From: GCA-2683825 sp965662355
Lineage (GTDB): Bacteria > Planctomycetota > UBA1135 > GCA-002686595
NCBI GenBank assembly: GCA_965662355.1
Contig: CBFIHP010000024.1
Location: 12,072 to 76,071, forward strand
Direction of reading: 5' to 3'
DNA: 64,000 nucleotides
The translations under genes and the position numbers were made by a program. Below are positions 26,416 to 35,309 of the stretch, in pieces. Below the pieces are notes generated by a model that was not told the origin of the DNA, made no database searches, and worked only from the letters and a program-made list of their open reading frames with translations. The stretch's first letter is position 1. Each line of letters opens with the position of its first letter.

Positions 26416-27360
26416 TTACATCAGGTCGACGAGACGGGCTGCGCCGATCCAACCGGCCCGCGAGCCCAGTTCAGCGGGGATGATGTGCAGCCGCTCTACG
26501 CGCTCGCCATAGGCCCATTCGTGGAGACCGCGACGAATGCCGGTGATCAATTGATCCAGGGCGCGACCGAAGCCACCGCCGATCACGAACGTGCGCACGT
26601 CGAGCATGGACAAGACCTGGGCGAAGCCGTGTCCGAGGTCGACGCCGACCTCCTCGAGCAGCTCGCGTTCGGGGCCCGGGCCCTCCGCGGCGCGTTGGGA
26701 GAGCAGCTTCAAGTTCCCCGGGTCCTCCGCCGGCAACTCGCGCAGTCGCGCGCGCCGGATCGCGGCACTGGCGGAGGCGTACTGTTCGAGACAGCCCTTG
26801 CCTCCACAGCCACATCTGGGGCCTTCGGGGTCCAGAACGATGTGTCCGACTTCGCCAGCGAGGCCTTCGCCGATGTAGAGTCGGTTGTCGAGGATCAGGC
26901 CGCCGCCGATACCCGTGCCGAGGGTCGCCACCAGGACGTGGGCATTCCCGCGTCCAGCACCTTTCCACAGCTCGCCCAGGGCCGCCACGTTCGCATCGTT
27001 CTCGAGGATCACGCGTTCGTCTGGAAGGCCGGCCCGTTGGGCGAGCATTTCGCGCACGGGGCGCTTCTCGAGCCAGGGCAGGTTCGGGCTGGTCTCGATC
27101 ATTCCGGCTTCCCGATCCAGGAGTCCGGGGAGTCCGACGCCGATGGCCCACAGGCATTCGGGGCCGAGTTCCCGAGTGATCTCGTGGGCGTGGCGCAGGG
27201 CCTCGTCCAGCACCTGACCCAGCTCGGGATCCCGTCCCAGATCGAACTCGCTCTCGCCGATCACCTCGCCGCTGGCATGCACACAGCCCAGCTTGATGGA
27301 CGTGCCGCCCACATCGATGCCGATTCGCGCACCAGTCTGCGTCCTGGTCGCGTCGGCCAT
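26416..27360 (-). CDS. ROK-family sugar kinase (probable glucokinase)
   Basis: 314 residues from the ATG at 27360, which overlaps the glycogen-synthase-like stop by one base (TAATG). Phosphate-1 motif GIDVGGTSIKLG, catalytic segment LENDANVAALGELWKGAGRG, ATP motif VATLGTGIGGGLILDN, and the ROK zinc motif GEVGHIVLD...RCGCGGKGCLEQYAS (His plus three Cys). ROK enzymes phosphorylate glucose or related hexoses; glucokinase is favoured because the gene is translationally linked to a glycogen-synthase-like gene, but N-acetyl sugars cannot be excluded. Confidence 0.9.
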   Translation of the reverse strand: MADATRTQTGARIGIDVGGTSIKLGCVHASGEVIGESEFDLGRDPELGQVLDEALRHAHEITRELGPECLWAIGVGLPGLLDREAGMIETSPNLPWLEKRPVREMLAQRAGLPDERVILENDANVAALGELWKGAGRGNAHVLVATLGTGIGGGLILDNRLYIGEGLAGEVGHIVLDPEGPRCGCGGKGCLEQYASASAAIRRARLRELPAEDPGNLKLLSQRAAEGPGPERELLEEVGVDLGHGFAQVLSMLDVRTFVIGGGFGRALDQLITGIRRGLHEWAYGERVERLHIIPAELGSRAGWIGAARLVDLM

Positions 27361-28838
27361 TACGCGCGTGCCTTGACCCGCCGTGTGACGCGTCGGTAGG
27401 CCTTGATGTATTCCTTCGCGGTCGCCTCCCAGGAGAAGTCCTGGTTCAAGCAGCGCTTGAGCAGGAGGCGCCACTTGGCAGCCTCGCGGTAGGTCTTGAT
27501 CGCTTCGTTGATCCCCTCCATGAGTCCCGCTCCGGTGTAGGGTCCGAAGTGGAAGCCCGTTCCGTGGCGGCGGTCGAGGGTGTAGTCGATCACGGTGTCC
27601 TCGAGCCCGCTCTTCGAGTAGATGATCGGCACGACGCCGTAGCGCATGGCGATCGCGTAGAGCGGGTTGGAGGGTTGGTAATGGGAGGGGAGCAGCAGGA
27701 TGTCCGCTCCACCCATCATGATGTGAGCGGTTCTTGCGTCGTAGCCTTCGATCACGCGCATGCGTCCGACGAACGCACCTTCCCAGGTCGAGAGGCGCCG
27801 GGACATTTCCGCGCTGCCCTGGCCCATGACGACCAGCTCGACGTTGCGTTCGAGGATCTCGGTCAACACCTCGGCGACGAGATCGAAGCCGCTGTCCGCG
27901 TCCCAACGTCCGATGGTGCAGGCGACCGGTGTCCGCGGGCCGTTGTCGAGTTTCAGGGCGGCCTGGAGCGCTGCCTTGCACTTCTTCTTGCCGTTGGGCT
28001 CTTTGTCCGAGGGCTTGAAGTTGGCTGGCAGAACGGGGTCGATCTCGGGGTTCCAGGCCTGGTAGTCGATGCCGTTCGTGATGCCGACGAGCTCCTTTCG
28101 CCGCCGCTGGAACGTCTCTTCGAGGCCGTAGCCGCGGTCCTTCTCCTGGATCTTCAAGGCGTGACCCGGCGAGTGGGTCCCGATGATGGTCGAGAACTCC
28201 GCACCCGCCTTGAGGAAGTTGACCTTGCCACTCAGCTCGACACCGTCCGTACTTCGGAAGTACTGGTGGGGGATGCCCATGTGGGGCAGGACTTCGCGTT
28301 CGAAGGCGCCCTGCATCGCCAGGTTGTGAATGGCGAAGTACGTCCCCGCCTGGGCGGTGGGGTGCTCGGGGGTCTTCTGCACGTATTCGAGCTGGTGGTA
28401 CAAGGGGATCATACCCGTCGTCCAGTCCATGCCGTGCAGGATGTCGGGATGGAATCCCAGGTGCTCGAAGCTGGCGAGTACGGCCCGTGAGAAGAGGGAG
28501 TAGCGCCGCCAGTTGTCTTCGTACGGGCCTTCTTCACCGCCGTAGGGATGGCGGGTCAGGAACAGCCTGGCGTGCTCCAGCAGGTAGATTCGAAGCCCGC
28601 CGAGCTTGCCTTCGAGAATCCGGAAGGGGTGAGAGCGTCCATCCTCGCGAATGCCGAGGCTTCCACGATCGATGAGCGCGCCCAGACCATCGGTCTGAAC
28701 GTCTTGCGTACGTGGTAGAAATACCCGTACATCCTGTCTCTCAGCATGGAGTGCCCGTGCTAGGGACTCGGCGACACCAGCGAGATTGGTGCGCCGTACC
28801 AAAGATGAAAGCTCAGGGGTGATGAGGGCGATCCGCAA
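27360..28838 (-). CDS. GT5 glycogen/starch synthase-like protein with altered substrate motifs
   Basis: 492 residues, GlgA length and GT-B layout: N-terminal half with DILHGMDWTTGMIPLYHQLE and FAIHNLAMQG, GITNGIDYQAWNPEIDP as in GlgA, then CTIGRWDADSGFDLVAE and a C-terminal half. Two functional motifs diverge. The ADP-glucose loop K-T-G-G-L at residues 15-19 is R-R-T-N-L, aligning without gaps. The C-terminal E-P-C-G-L motif reads Q-P-S-N-P (Gln codon at 27675-27677), so the conserved acid is lost. It may be a divergent lineage-specific synthase, use another donor, or be inactive. First gene of a seven-gene operon ending in glcF. Confidence 0.82.
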   Translation of the reverse strand: MRIALITPELSSLVRRTNLAGVAESLARALHAERQDVRVFLPRTQDVQTDGLGALIDRGSLGIREDGRSHPFRILEGKLGGLRIYLLEHARLFLTRHPYGGEEGPYEDNWRRYSLFSRAVLASFEHLGFHPDILHGMDWTTGMIPLYHQLEYVQKTPEHPTAQAGTYFAIHNLAMQGAFEREVLPHMGIPHQYFRSTDGVELSGKVNFLKAGAEFSTIIGTHSPGHALKIQEKDRGYGLEETFQRRRKELVGITNGIDYQAWNPEIDPVLPANFKPSDKEPNGKKKCKAALQAALKLDNGPRTPVACTIGRWDADSGFDLVAEVLTEILERNVELVVMGQGSAEMSRRLSTWEGAFVGRMRVIEGYDARTAHIMMGGADILLLPSHYQPSNPLYAIAMRYGVVPIIYSKSGLEDTVIDYTLDRRHGTGFHFGPYTGAGLMEGINEAIKTYREAAKWRLLLKRCLNQDFSWEATAKEYIKAYRRVTRRVKARA

Positions 28839-29290
28839 TGCCGCTCCACCCGGGACTGGCAGGGTTCAAAGGGGTCGTGTGGTGTGGAATCTAGGGGTCG
28901 GGTTGCCAGCCGTGGTCCAGGACTCTCGTCAACCTAGAAAAGTCCAAATCCAGGTCCAGATCTTTTTTAGGACAAGCCCTTGCAAGTAGCTGTCGTAGCG
29001 AAGACTACGATAAAGAAATTTTCTAAAGCCCTTCGGAGCGTGGACCCCTGCTTCGGGCCCCAGCTCCAGGGCCTGGGGGAGCCGAGCCTGCGGGGCGGCG
29101 ATCCGCGATTCCCGGGGAGTGGGGGGCGAGAGGAGCCCTCCGAGGGGCCACTTCGGAGGGATGGCGGCCGGCAGGCCGCGGGCGATGAGTTCGCTGAGTC
29201 GAGCCTTCTGCATTTTCCACCTCAACAGCGCTAGCATGGGCCCCCATACCGAGCCTGGCAACGAACAGCGAATCGCCCGAGGCAACTCCC
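28839..29290. other. Intergenic region between divergent glgA-like and gpmI genes
   Basis: 452 bases with no convincing gene. The 28930-29030 part is clearly more AT-rich than its surroundings and should hold the promoters of both divergent units, but I could not fix -35/-10 boxes with confidence. It contains a perfect hairpin, TCGTAG (28993-28998) / CTACGA (29005-29010), with a six-base loop. The 29040-29230 part is GC-rich with short open frames lacking ribosome-binding sites. Confidence 0.5.
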
Positions 29291-30823
29291 TTGAACAAGA
29301 GACCCCTGGTTCTGATCGTGCTCGACGGCTTCGGGCACCGCGAGGATCGCGAACACAACGCCATTCTCTCCGAGGCACGCACCTTCGCCGAGCTTCGGGC
29401 CCGTTACCCCACGACGTTGCTCTCCGCTTCTGGCAAGGAGGTTGGCTTGCCGCTCGGACTGATGGGCAACAGCGAGGTGGGGCACATGAACCTGGGCGCC
29501 GGCCGCGTGGTCTACCAGGAAATCACACGGATCGATCGCTCCATCGAGGAAGGAGAGTTCTTCAAGAATGGAGCCATCCGTGGGCTGTTCGAAAGAGTCG
29601 CCAAGTCGGGCAAGAAGCTTCACCTGATGGGGCTCGTCAGCGCTGGGGGCGTGCACTCGAGCGACAGCCATCTGCGTCACCTCTTGCTGCTCGCGGCGCA
29701 GGTCGGGTTGCCCGCGGAGCACGTCTGCGTGCATGCCATTCTCGATGGGCGCGACACGCCACCGCGTTCCGGAGCGGGCTTTCTGGAAGCCCTCGAACGG
29801 GACATCGAAACGGCCTGTGTCGGGCGCATCGTCTCGGTCATCGGCCGCTACTGGGCCATGGATCGCGACCAGCGCTGGGAACGGGTGCAACGTGGGCACG
29901 CACTCTTCGTGTCGGGGATCGGATCGGTTGTGGAGAATGCGAGCGCGGCGATCCAGGGTTCCTACGCCGGCGATACGGGCGATGAGTTCGTCGAACCACA
30001 TGTGATCGGTGCCGCCGACTCGGGACGGATGGAAGAGGGCGACGGCGTCTTCTGTTTCAACTTTCGCGCGGATCGCATGCGTCAGATTTGTTCGAGCCTG
30101 GGGTTGGCGGACTTCCAGGGCTTCGAGCGGAGGGCGAACCCGACGCTCGAAATCGCCACGATGACCCAGTACAGGGGGGACTTCCCTTTCGCGGTTGCGT
30201 ATCCACCGCGGGAACTGAAAGGCACCTTCGGTGATGTCTTGAGCTCGGCGGGTCTACGACAGGAACGCATCGCCGAGACCGAGAAGTATGCCCACGTGAC
30301 CTTCTTCTTCTCCGGCGGCAACGAACTCGAGTTGCCTGGTGAGTCGCGCACCCTGATCCCCAGTCCCAGGGTCGCAACCTACGACCTGCAGCCCGAGATG
30401 AGCTCGCGAGGGGTGACCAACGCGCTACTTGCCTCGCTCGAGCGCGGCGAGACCGATGCGTACATCGTCAACTACGCCAATGCGGACATGGTCGGACACA
30501 CGGGCATCGAAGCGGCCGCCCAGGCGGCGGTGCGTGCCATCGACGCGTGTCTGGCCGAAGTCGTTCCCGCGGTCACGAAGCGCGGCGGGCTCGTCGCCAT
30601 CACGGCGGACCACGGCAACGCCGAGCAGATGTGGGACCCCACGACGCAGGGACCCCACACCGCCCACACGACGAACCCCGTGCCGCTGGTGCTCTGCAGT
30701 GACGAGCTCATCGGCCAGTCGTTGCGCCCCATGGGCATTCTGGCCGACGTCGTGCCGACCCTGTGCGCCCTGACGGGCCTCGAGCGCTCTCCGGGGATGG
30801 ACGGGACCTCTCTGCTCGAGTGA
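29291..30823 (+). CDS. gpmI: 2,3-bisphosphoglycerate-independent phosphoglycerate mutase
   Basis: 510 residues, typical iPGM length (EC 5.4.2.12), interconverting 3- and 2-phosphoglycerate through a phosphoserine intermediate and two Mn ions. Metal/catalytic motifs: LIVLDGFGHRED (Asp), LMGNSEVGHMNLGAGR with the phosphoacceptor Ser61, HAILDGRDTPPRSG, SVIGRYWAMDRDQRWER, FNFRADRMRQI, the metal-ligand NADMVGHTG, and ITADHGNAEQMWD. The start is TTG (29291); the protein begins directly with the expected N-terminal strand, so no better start exists. TTG may lower translation. Sits alone, divergent from the glycogen/ABC operon. Confidence 0.96.
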   Translation: MNKRPLVLIVLDGFGHREDREHNAILSEARTFAELRARYPTTLLSASGKEVGLPLGLMGNSEVGHMNLGAGRVVYQEITRIDRSIEEGEFFKNGAIRGLFERVAKSGKKLHLMGLVSAGGVHSSDSHLRHLLLLAAQVGLPAEHVCVHAILDGRDTPPRSGAGFLEALERDIETACVGRIVSVIGRYWAMDRDQRWERVQRGHALFVSGIGSVVENASAAIQGSYAGDTGDEFVEPHVIGAADSGRMEEGDGVFCFNFRADRMRQICSSLGLADFQGFERRANPTLEIATMTQYRGDFPFAVAYPPRELKGTFGDVLSSAGLRQERIAETEKYAHVTFFFSGGNELELPGESRTLIPSPRVATYDLQPEMSSRGVTNALLASLERGETDAYIVNYANADMVGHTGIEAAAQAAVRAIDACLAEVVPAVTKRGGLVAITADHGNAEQMWDPTTQGPHTAHTTNPVPLVLCSDELIGQSLRPMGILADVVPTLCALTGLERSPGMDGTSLLE

Positions 30824-30846
30824 GGGCTCTGGATCCTGCCTAAAAA

Positions 30847-30871
30847 CCTTCCCGGAGTGCAGTTCGGAAGG
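30847..30871. repeat. Inverted repeat after gpmI
   Basis: CCTTCC (30847-30852) and GGAAGG (30866-30871) can pair around a 13-base loop. On the minus strand the hairpin is followed by TTTTTAG, so it looks like a minus-strand terminator, though no minus-strand gene lies nearby. On the plus strand it lies between gpmI and the next gene. Confidence 0.35.
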
Positions 30872-30893
30872 GTCGCGGGCCGACAAGGAGAGC

Positions 30894-32276
30894 GTGAACG
30901 CGCGCCCTATCCTCATCTTCGTCGTCGCCCTTCTCGCCGGGTTCGCCGGTGTCTTCGTCTTCCTGCAAGGCTCCGAGCGAGGTGCGGATCCGGTCGCCCC
31001 GACAGCCACCCATACGCACCCAACGAACGGCTCAGCGCTCACCCAGGTCGAACCCCCTCGCCAGGCGGTCGTGGACCCCTCGACCCCCGAGGTCGTCGAG
31101 CTCACCCCCGTGGAGACGGACAAGGAGCCCCTGACGGAAGACGAACTCGACATGAAGGAACTGGGCAAGTTCCGCGCCCACGTCGAGGTCGGTCGCATCG
31201 CCGGCATCGCACTCGTCGGAAGAGGGCCGGCGGTGCAAACCCCCGTCCACGTCTGGGAAGAAGCACGAAGCACGGCTTCCGATGGCGCCCTGACCCCGCC
31301 CCCTGGAGCCTGGAGCACGACGACGACGAGCGACGGCGTCTTCGAGTTCAAGGGCTTCCAGCCCGGTCGCTATCGGGTCCTCGTCGAATGGGGCGAGGCG
31401 CGCAAGGAGATCCCCTGCGAGATCAAGAAGGGCATTGGCTCGAAGCGCATCGTGTGCGTCTTTGGAAGCGGCGCCATTACCGGCCGCGTGTTGAATCCCG
31501 ATGGTGCGCCCTTGATCGGTGCGCGCGTCAGCGCCAGCGAGCTCGGACCTTGGATCGGCGGCAACGGTCGCATTTCGCATGTCCTCACCGGCGCCGATGG
31601 GCGCTATCACCTCGACGGGCTGGTCGCTGGTCGCTACTGGGTGACCGCCAAGCACAGGCAACTTTCCGGCGGGTCGCTCGACGACAATCCCCAGGTTCGT
31701 CTGGCCGCCGGCAAGACCTACGAGCTGGACCTTGGGCGGGCGATCTCGGGGATCTGGAACGGCACCTTGCGTGACGCCGATGGTCATCCGATCGAGGGGC
31801 CGCGTCTGATGACCCTGCGCGAAACGACCAGCGGTCTCGAGCGACGCTTTCTCAGCGACCCCTCGGGTACCTTCCGTGAAGCCCTGCCCCAGGGAACGTA
31901 CGAGGTCAGCGTGGGCTTCCAGAACCAGATCCACATCGTGGCCGGAACGGTGGCGATGGTCGGTGTCGATCTGCAGCAGGACATGCACTGCGCGACGCGT
32001 CCGGTGATCTTCCAACCGACGTGCCTCGATTGCTCCATGAGCGATCGCCAGGTGGCCGTCGAGGTTGCGAAGGAAATGAGCCTCGTTGTGGGCGAAAAGA
32101 GCTTCAAGGCGGAGATCCCGCGGGCGAGTGGCGAGCTGCGTTTCTATGGGCTCCCGGATGGTGAGTATACGCTCGAGGTAGGTGATGCTTTCGGCGTCGA
32201 TATCGGCGGGGAACCCGTGAGCGTCTCGGCGGAAGACGCTTTCGTTCCGCGAAGGTTGACGCTCTTTCGTCAGTAG
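30894..32276 (+). CDS. Membrane-anchored carboxypeptidase-regulatory-like domain protein
   Basis: 460 residues from a GTG preceded by a good AAGGAG site. One N-terminal hydrophobic helix (about 5-24, ILIFVVALLAGFAGVFVF core) is followed by a Pro/Thr/Glu-rich linker. At least three CarboxypepD_reg-like beta sandwiches come next, each with the G-x-V-x-x-x-x-G-x-P-hydrophobic-x-G-A pattern and a later DGxxxxxGLxxGRYxV strand: GAITGRVLNPDGAPLIGARV with GADGRYHLDGLVAGRYWV, then GIWNGTLRDADGHPIEG. These modules are common in surface proteins; no enzymatic domain accompanies them. Function unknown. Confidence 0.8.
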   Translation: MNARPILIFVVALLAGFAGVFVFLQGSERGADPVAPTATHTHPTNGSALTQVEPPRQAVVDPSTPEVVELTPVETDKEPLTEDELDMKELGKFRAHVEVGRIAGIALVGRGPAVQTPVHVWEEARSTASDGALTPPPGAWSTTTTSDGVFEFKGFQPGRYRVLVEWGEARKEIPCEIKKGIGSKRIVCVFGSGAITGRVLNPDGAPLIGARVSASELGPWIGGNGRISHVLTGADGRYHLDGLVAGRYWVTAKHRQLSGGSLDDNPQVRLAAGKTYELDLGRAISGIWNGTLRDADGHPIEGPRLMTLRETTSGLERRFLSDPSGTFREALPQGTYEVSVGFQNQIHIVAGTVAMVGVDLQQDMHCATRPVIFQPTCLDCSMSDRQVAVEVAKEMSLVVGEKSFKAEIPRASGELRFYGLPDGEYTLEVGDAFGVDIGGEPVSVSAEDAFVPRRLTLFRQ

Positions 32277-32462
32277 CTGGGGGTGGGCGAGGGGACCCTC
32301 TTTCGAGTGTCGTGAACGAGCGTCACCTGGCGCCCGGACTTGCGTGGCCTCTGCTTTGCGCCACCGATGGTCCACGACACCCCAACGGCGATGGAGCCCC
32401 AAAACGACCGTTCCGACCCCGATCCTTGACCCAACCGCATTCCTCCGTGGAGTCGGTTTTAC

Positions 32463-34331
32463 CTAGAGCGAGTCGAGCTTCTTGCCGGCCAGGGCGGCCT
32501 TGGCTACGGAGTCCATCAGCAAGGCGGCGAGGGGCAGGGTGGCTTGCTCGAGGCCATTGCGTGCGTCCTGGGCGAGCTTGGGGTCGTTGCCCTTCGCGGC
32601 TGTCTGAGCGCCTGCAAGTGCCTCGTGGATGTCGTCCAGCGTCTCGCGGTCGAGCTGGTCACGCACGCCTTCCAGGTTCTTTTCGGTGACACGGACCATG
32701 GTCGCGATCTCAACGCGCAGGTTGGCGAGTCGGCTCTGGTCGAAGTCCTCCTGGGCGTGGGTGAAGGATTCCTCGAGCATTGTCTCGACCTGATCGTCGG
32801 TCAATCCGTTCATCGGTTGGACCTCGATCGAGGCCTCGGCAGCGGTCGACTCTTCCTTGGCCTTGACGGTCAGGATACCGTCCGCGTCGATCGAGAAACG
32901 CACCGCGACCTTGGGCAGGCCGGCGGCCATGGGGGGGATGCCTGTCAACTTGAAGCGTCCGAGAGTGCGACAGTCCTTCGCGAGCTCGCGTTCGCCCTGG
33001 ACGACGTGGAAGTCAATGCCGGTCTGGTTGTCAGCGTAGGTGGTGAATCCCTCGGTGGCTTGCAACGGGATGGCCGAGTTGCGCTGGATGATCTTCGACA
33101 CGGCTCCGCCCATGGTCTCCATGCCGAGACTGAGGGGCGTGACGTCCAGCAAGAGCACGTCGCGCGTCCCTCCGGACAACACGTGACCTTGCACGGCCGC
33201 GCCCAGAGCGACGACTTCGTCGGGGTTCAACTGAGTGTGGGGTGGCTTTCCGAAGAAGGCCTTTACCTGCTGGCGAACGGCGGGGATGCGCGTCGAGCCC
33301 CCGACCAGGACGACCTCTTCGATGTCTTTGGGCGTCAGCTTGGCGTCCGCCAGTGCGCGCCGGCAGGCGTCGAGGGTTTTCTGGATGTACGAGGAGACAC
33401 GTTCTTCGAATTCGGCACGGGTGATATCGCGACGCCAGTTTAGCCCGAGCTCCGGGGCGATGACGGCAAACGATGCCTCGGGCTTGTGGGAGAGCTCGAT
33501 TTTTGTGCGCTCCGCAGCGAGGCGTACTCCTTGCAGGAAGGCCGCATCGTTGCGCGTCTCTTCGCTGATTCGTTCGCCGATCTCGTCCACGGCCAAGCGG
33601 ACAAGGGCGCGGTCCAGATCGTCTCCGCCCAGATGCGTATCACCGGCGGTTGCGAGGACCCGGAAGACGCCTTCCTCGATGCTGAGGATCGAGATGTCGA
33701 AGGTGCCACCGCCGAGGTCGTATACGGCGACCGTGCCTTCCTTCTTTTGATCGAGTCCGTAGGCCAGGCTGGCGGCCGTGGGCTCGTTGACGATGCGCAT
33801 GACCTCCAAGCCCGCGATGCGCGCCGCATCGCGCGTGGCCTGGCGCTGGGCGTCGTCGAAGTAGGCCGGAACGGTGATGACGGCTCGCAGCGGAGCTGGC
33901 TCCAGCAGCGCGTCACTGGCGACGTCCCAGGCATGCTTCAAGATGCGCGCCGAGAGTTCCTGGGGCGTGTACTTCCGGCCTTTGATGTCGAAGGACACGA
34001 CACCGTTCTCGGATTGACTGGCTGTGAAGGGGACGTTCTCCACGTCGTCGCGGCAATCCTCGAGACCGCGGCCCATGAAGCGCTTGATACTCAAGATCGC
34101 ATCCCCGGGGGACTCGACTGCCCTGGTGCGCGCCTCTCGGCCCATGCTGATCGTGCCGTCCTTGGCGAAGAAGAGTGCCGAGGGTATGCGCGCATCATCC
34201 CAGCCCTCGAGGGTGAGGACCTCGGGTCTCCCGTTGCGGAAGATGGCGACCATTGAGTTGGTCGTGCCGAGGTCGATACCGAGAATGGCTTGGTTCTCGT
34301 TGTTGAGGACGTCTAGCTCTAGAAAGGCCAT
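32463..34331 (-). CDS. hscA: Hsp70-type iron-sulfur cluster chaperone HscA
   Basis: 622 residues, HscA length. Actin-like ATPase: ILGIDLGTTNSMVAIF, EPTAASLAYGLDQ, VYDLGGGTFDISIL, EVVLVGGSTRIPAVR. Substrate domain begins with LLLDVTPLSLGMETMGG. It is assigned to HscA rather than DnaK because its start overlaps hscB (TGATG at 34329-34333), it closes an iscRSUA-hscBA operon, and it lacks the long acidic DnaK tail. It uses ATP with HscB to release the nascent cluster from IscU, probably recognising the LPPVK loop of the IscU encoded upstream. The frame is open beyond the start but there it overlaps hscB. Confidence 0.92.
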   Translation of the reverse strand: MAFLELDVLNNENQAILGIDLGTTNSMVAIFRNGRPEVLTLEGWDDARIPSALFFAKDGTISMGREARTRAVESPGDAILSIKRFMGRGLEDCRDDVENVPFTASQSENGVVSFDIKGRKYTPQELSARILKHAWDVASDALLEPAPLRAVITVPAYFDDAQRQATRDAARIAGLEVMRIVNEPTAASLAYGLDQKKEGTVAVYDLGGGTFDISILSIEEGVFRVLATAGDTHLGGDDLDRALVRLAVDEIGERISEETRNDAAFLQGVRLAAERTKIELSHKPEASFAVIAPELGLNWRRDITRAEFEERVSSYIQKTLDACRRALADAKLTPKDIEEVVLVGGSTRIPAVRQQVKAFFGKPPHTQLNPDEVVALGAAVQGHVLSGGTRDVLLLDVTPLSLGMETMGGAVSKIIQRNSAIPLQATEGFTTYADNQTGIDFHVVQGERELAKDCRTLGRFKLTGIPPMAAGLPKVAVRFSIDADGILTVKAKEESTAAEASIEVQPMNGLTDDQVETMLEESFTHAQEDFDQSRLANLRVEIATMVRVTEKNLEGVRDQLDRETLDDIHEALAGAQTAAKGNDPKLAQDARNGLEQATLPLAALLMDSVAKAALAGKKLDSL

Positions 34332-34969
34332 CAGTGGGTGGGGGTGTTCGCCTGTTCGAGGCGAAGTTCGGCGATCTGGTACAGGCTGCGGTCGAGGTAG
34401 CGAACCGCGTTCAATTTCTGGCGGATCTGCGTGAGGATTGGTGCGTGCATCATCGGGAGAGGTTCCATCCTCGAGGCGATCTCGTCCATCGTGTTCCGGC
34501 GCTCGCCCGAAAGTTCGGTTTCGAGGCCCTCGAGCCGTTGGCGTTCGGCCGATCCGGGCGCTGTGTTGCGCGCGTCCTCGATGGCCTCGTTCCACTCGAG
34601 CACTTCCATCAGGAAGGCTTGGGGCATCTTACGTTCGGCCTCCTCGTCGGGGCCACCGAGGCTCTTCACCAGCCAATCGGCTCGCCGAAATTCGTCTTCG
34701 AGGATCTCGAAGGCCGCGTTCAGCTCGGCGGTGTTGCGTTGGGCCCGGTCGCGGGTCTCGTCGTCAGCCTTGGTATGAACGTCGGGGTGTAGGTGCCGCG
34801 AGAGGCGCAGGAGTTTCTTGCGTAGCGCCATGCGATCGAGACTGAACTCCGGAGCCACGCCCAGGATGCGGTAGGGCGAGGCTTCCTTGGTTTCGAGGAC
34901 CTCGTCGCAGGACTCGCAAAAGAGCGGTGTCTGCAGATCGGCCCAGCACTTGGGGCAGTTGTCCGACAT
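34331..34969 (-). CDS. hscB: J-domain co-chaperone HscB with N-terminal zinc-type motif
   Basis: 212 residues. N-terminal CPKC...CESC (C5, C8, C18, C21) forms a tetracysteine knuckle, absent in E. coli HscB but present in human HSCB-type proteins. A J-domain follows (about 30-100) with the essential HPD at 61-63 (LHPDVH). The C-terminal three-helix IscU-binding domain includes PQAFLMEVLEWNEAIEDAR, close to the family pattern for IscU contact. HscB brings IscU to HscA and triggers ATP hydrolysis. Its stop overlaps the hscA start. The frame is open upstream over iscA, but ATG 34969 starts the conserved part. Confidence 0.93.
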   Translation of the reverse strand: MSDNCPKCWADLQTPLFCESCDEVLETKEASPYRILGVAPEFSLDRMALRKKLLRLSRHLHPDVHTKADDETRDRAQRNTAELNAAFEILEDEFRRADWLVKSLGGPDEEAERKMPQAFLMEVLEWNEAIEDARNTAPGSAERQRLEGLETELSGERRNTMDEIASRMEPLPMMHAPILTQIRQKLNAVRYLDRSLYQIAELRLEQANTPTH

Positions 34970-34982
34970 CCTCGTTCGTCGG

Positions 34983-35309
34983 TCAGACGGAGAACGACTC
35001 TCCGCATCCGCAGGTCTTCGAAGCGTTCGGGTTTCCGAACTTGAAGCCGCGTCCCATGAGGCTCTCCTCGAAGTCGACCTCGGTGCCGTTGAGGTAGAGA
35101 AAGCTCTTGGGATCGCAGACGACGCGCACGCCCTCGGTTGCTGAGATCTGGTCGGTGTCGTGGATGGTGTCGTCGAAGCCCAGGCTGTAGCTGAAGCCCG
35201 AGCAACCACCGCCCTTGACCCCGACGCGAAGAACCGTCTGGTCGCCCAGGCTTTGCTCTTCGATGATGCGACGCACCTCTTTGATGGCGCGTTCGGAGAT
35301 AGAGATCAT
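34983..35309 (-). CDS. iscA: A-type iron-sulfur carrier IscA
   Basis: 108 residues, standard HesB/IscA length. The three cluster-ligating cysteines are present: C36 in GGGCSGFSY and C100/C102 in the C-terminal TCGCGESF. The conserved GFDDTIHDTD and DPKSFLYLNGTEVDF segments fit the family. A-type carriers receive clusters from IscU and pass them to apo-proteins, often for 4Fe-4S maturation. It could equally be named ErpA by sequence, but position inside the isc operon favours IscA. It overlaps iscU by 4 bp (ATGA). Confidence 0.93.
   Translation of the reverse strand: MISISERAIKEVRRIIEEQSLGDQTVLRVGVKGGGCSGFSYSLGFDDTIHDTDQISATEGVRVVCDPKSFLYLNGTEVDFEESLMGRGFKFGNPNASKTCGCGESFSV

Noticed and set aside
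28929..29378. Minus-strand frame of 149 codons before gpmI
   Set aside because: It overlaps the gpmI start antisense, lacks a ribosome-binding site and shows no domain.
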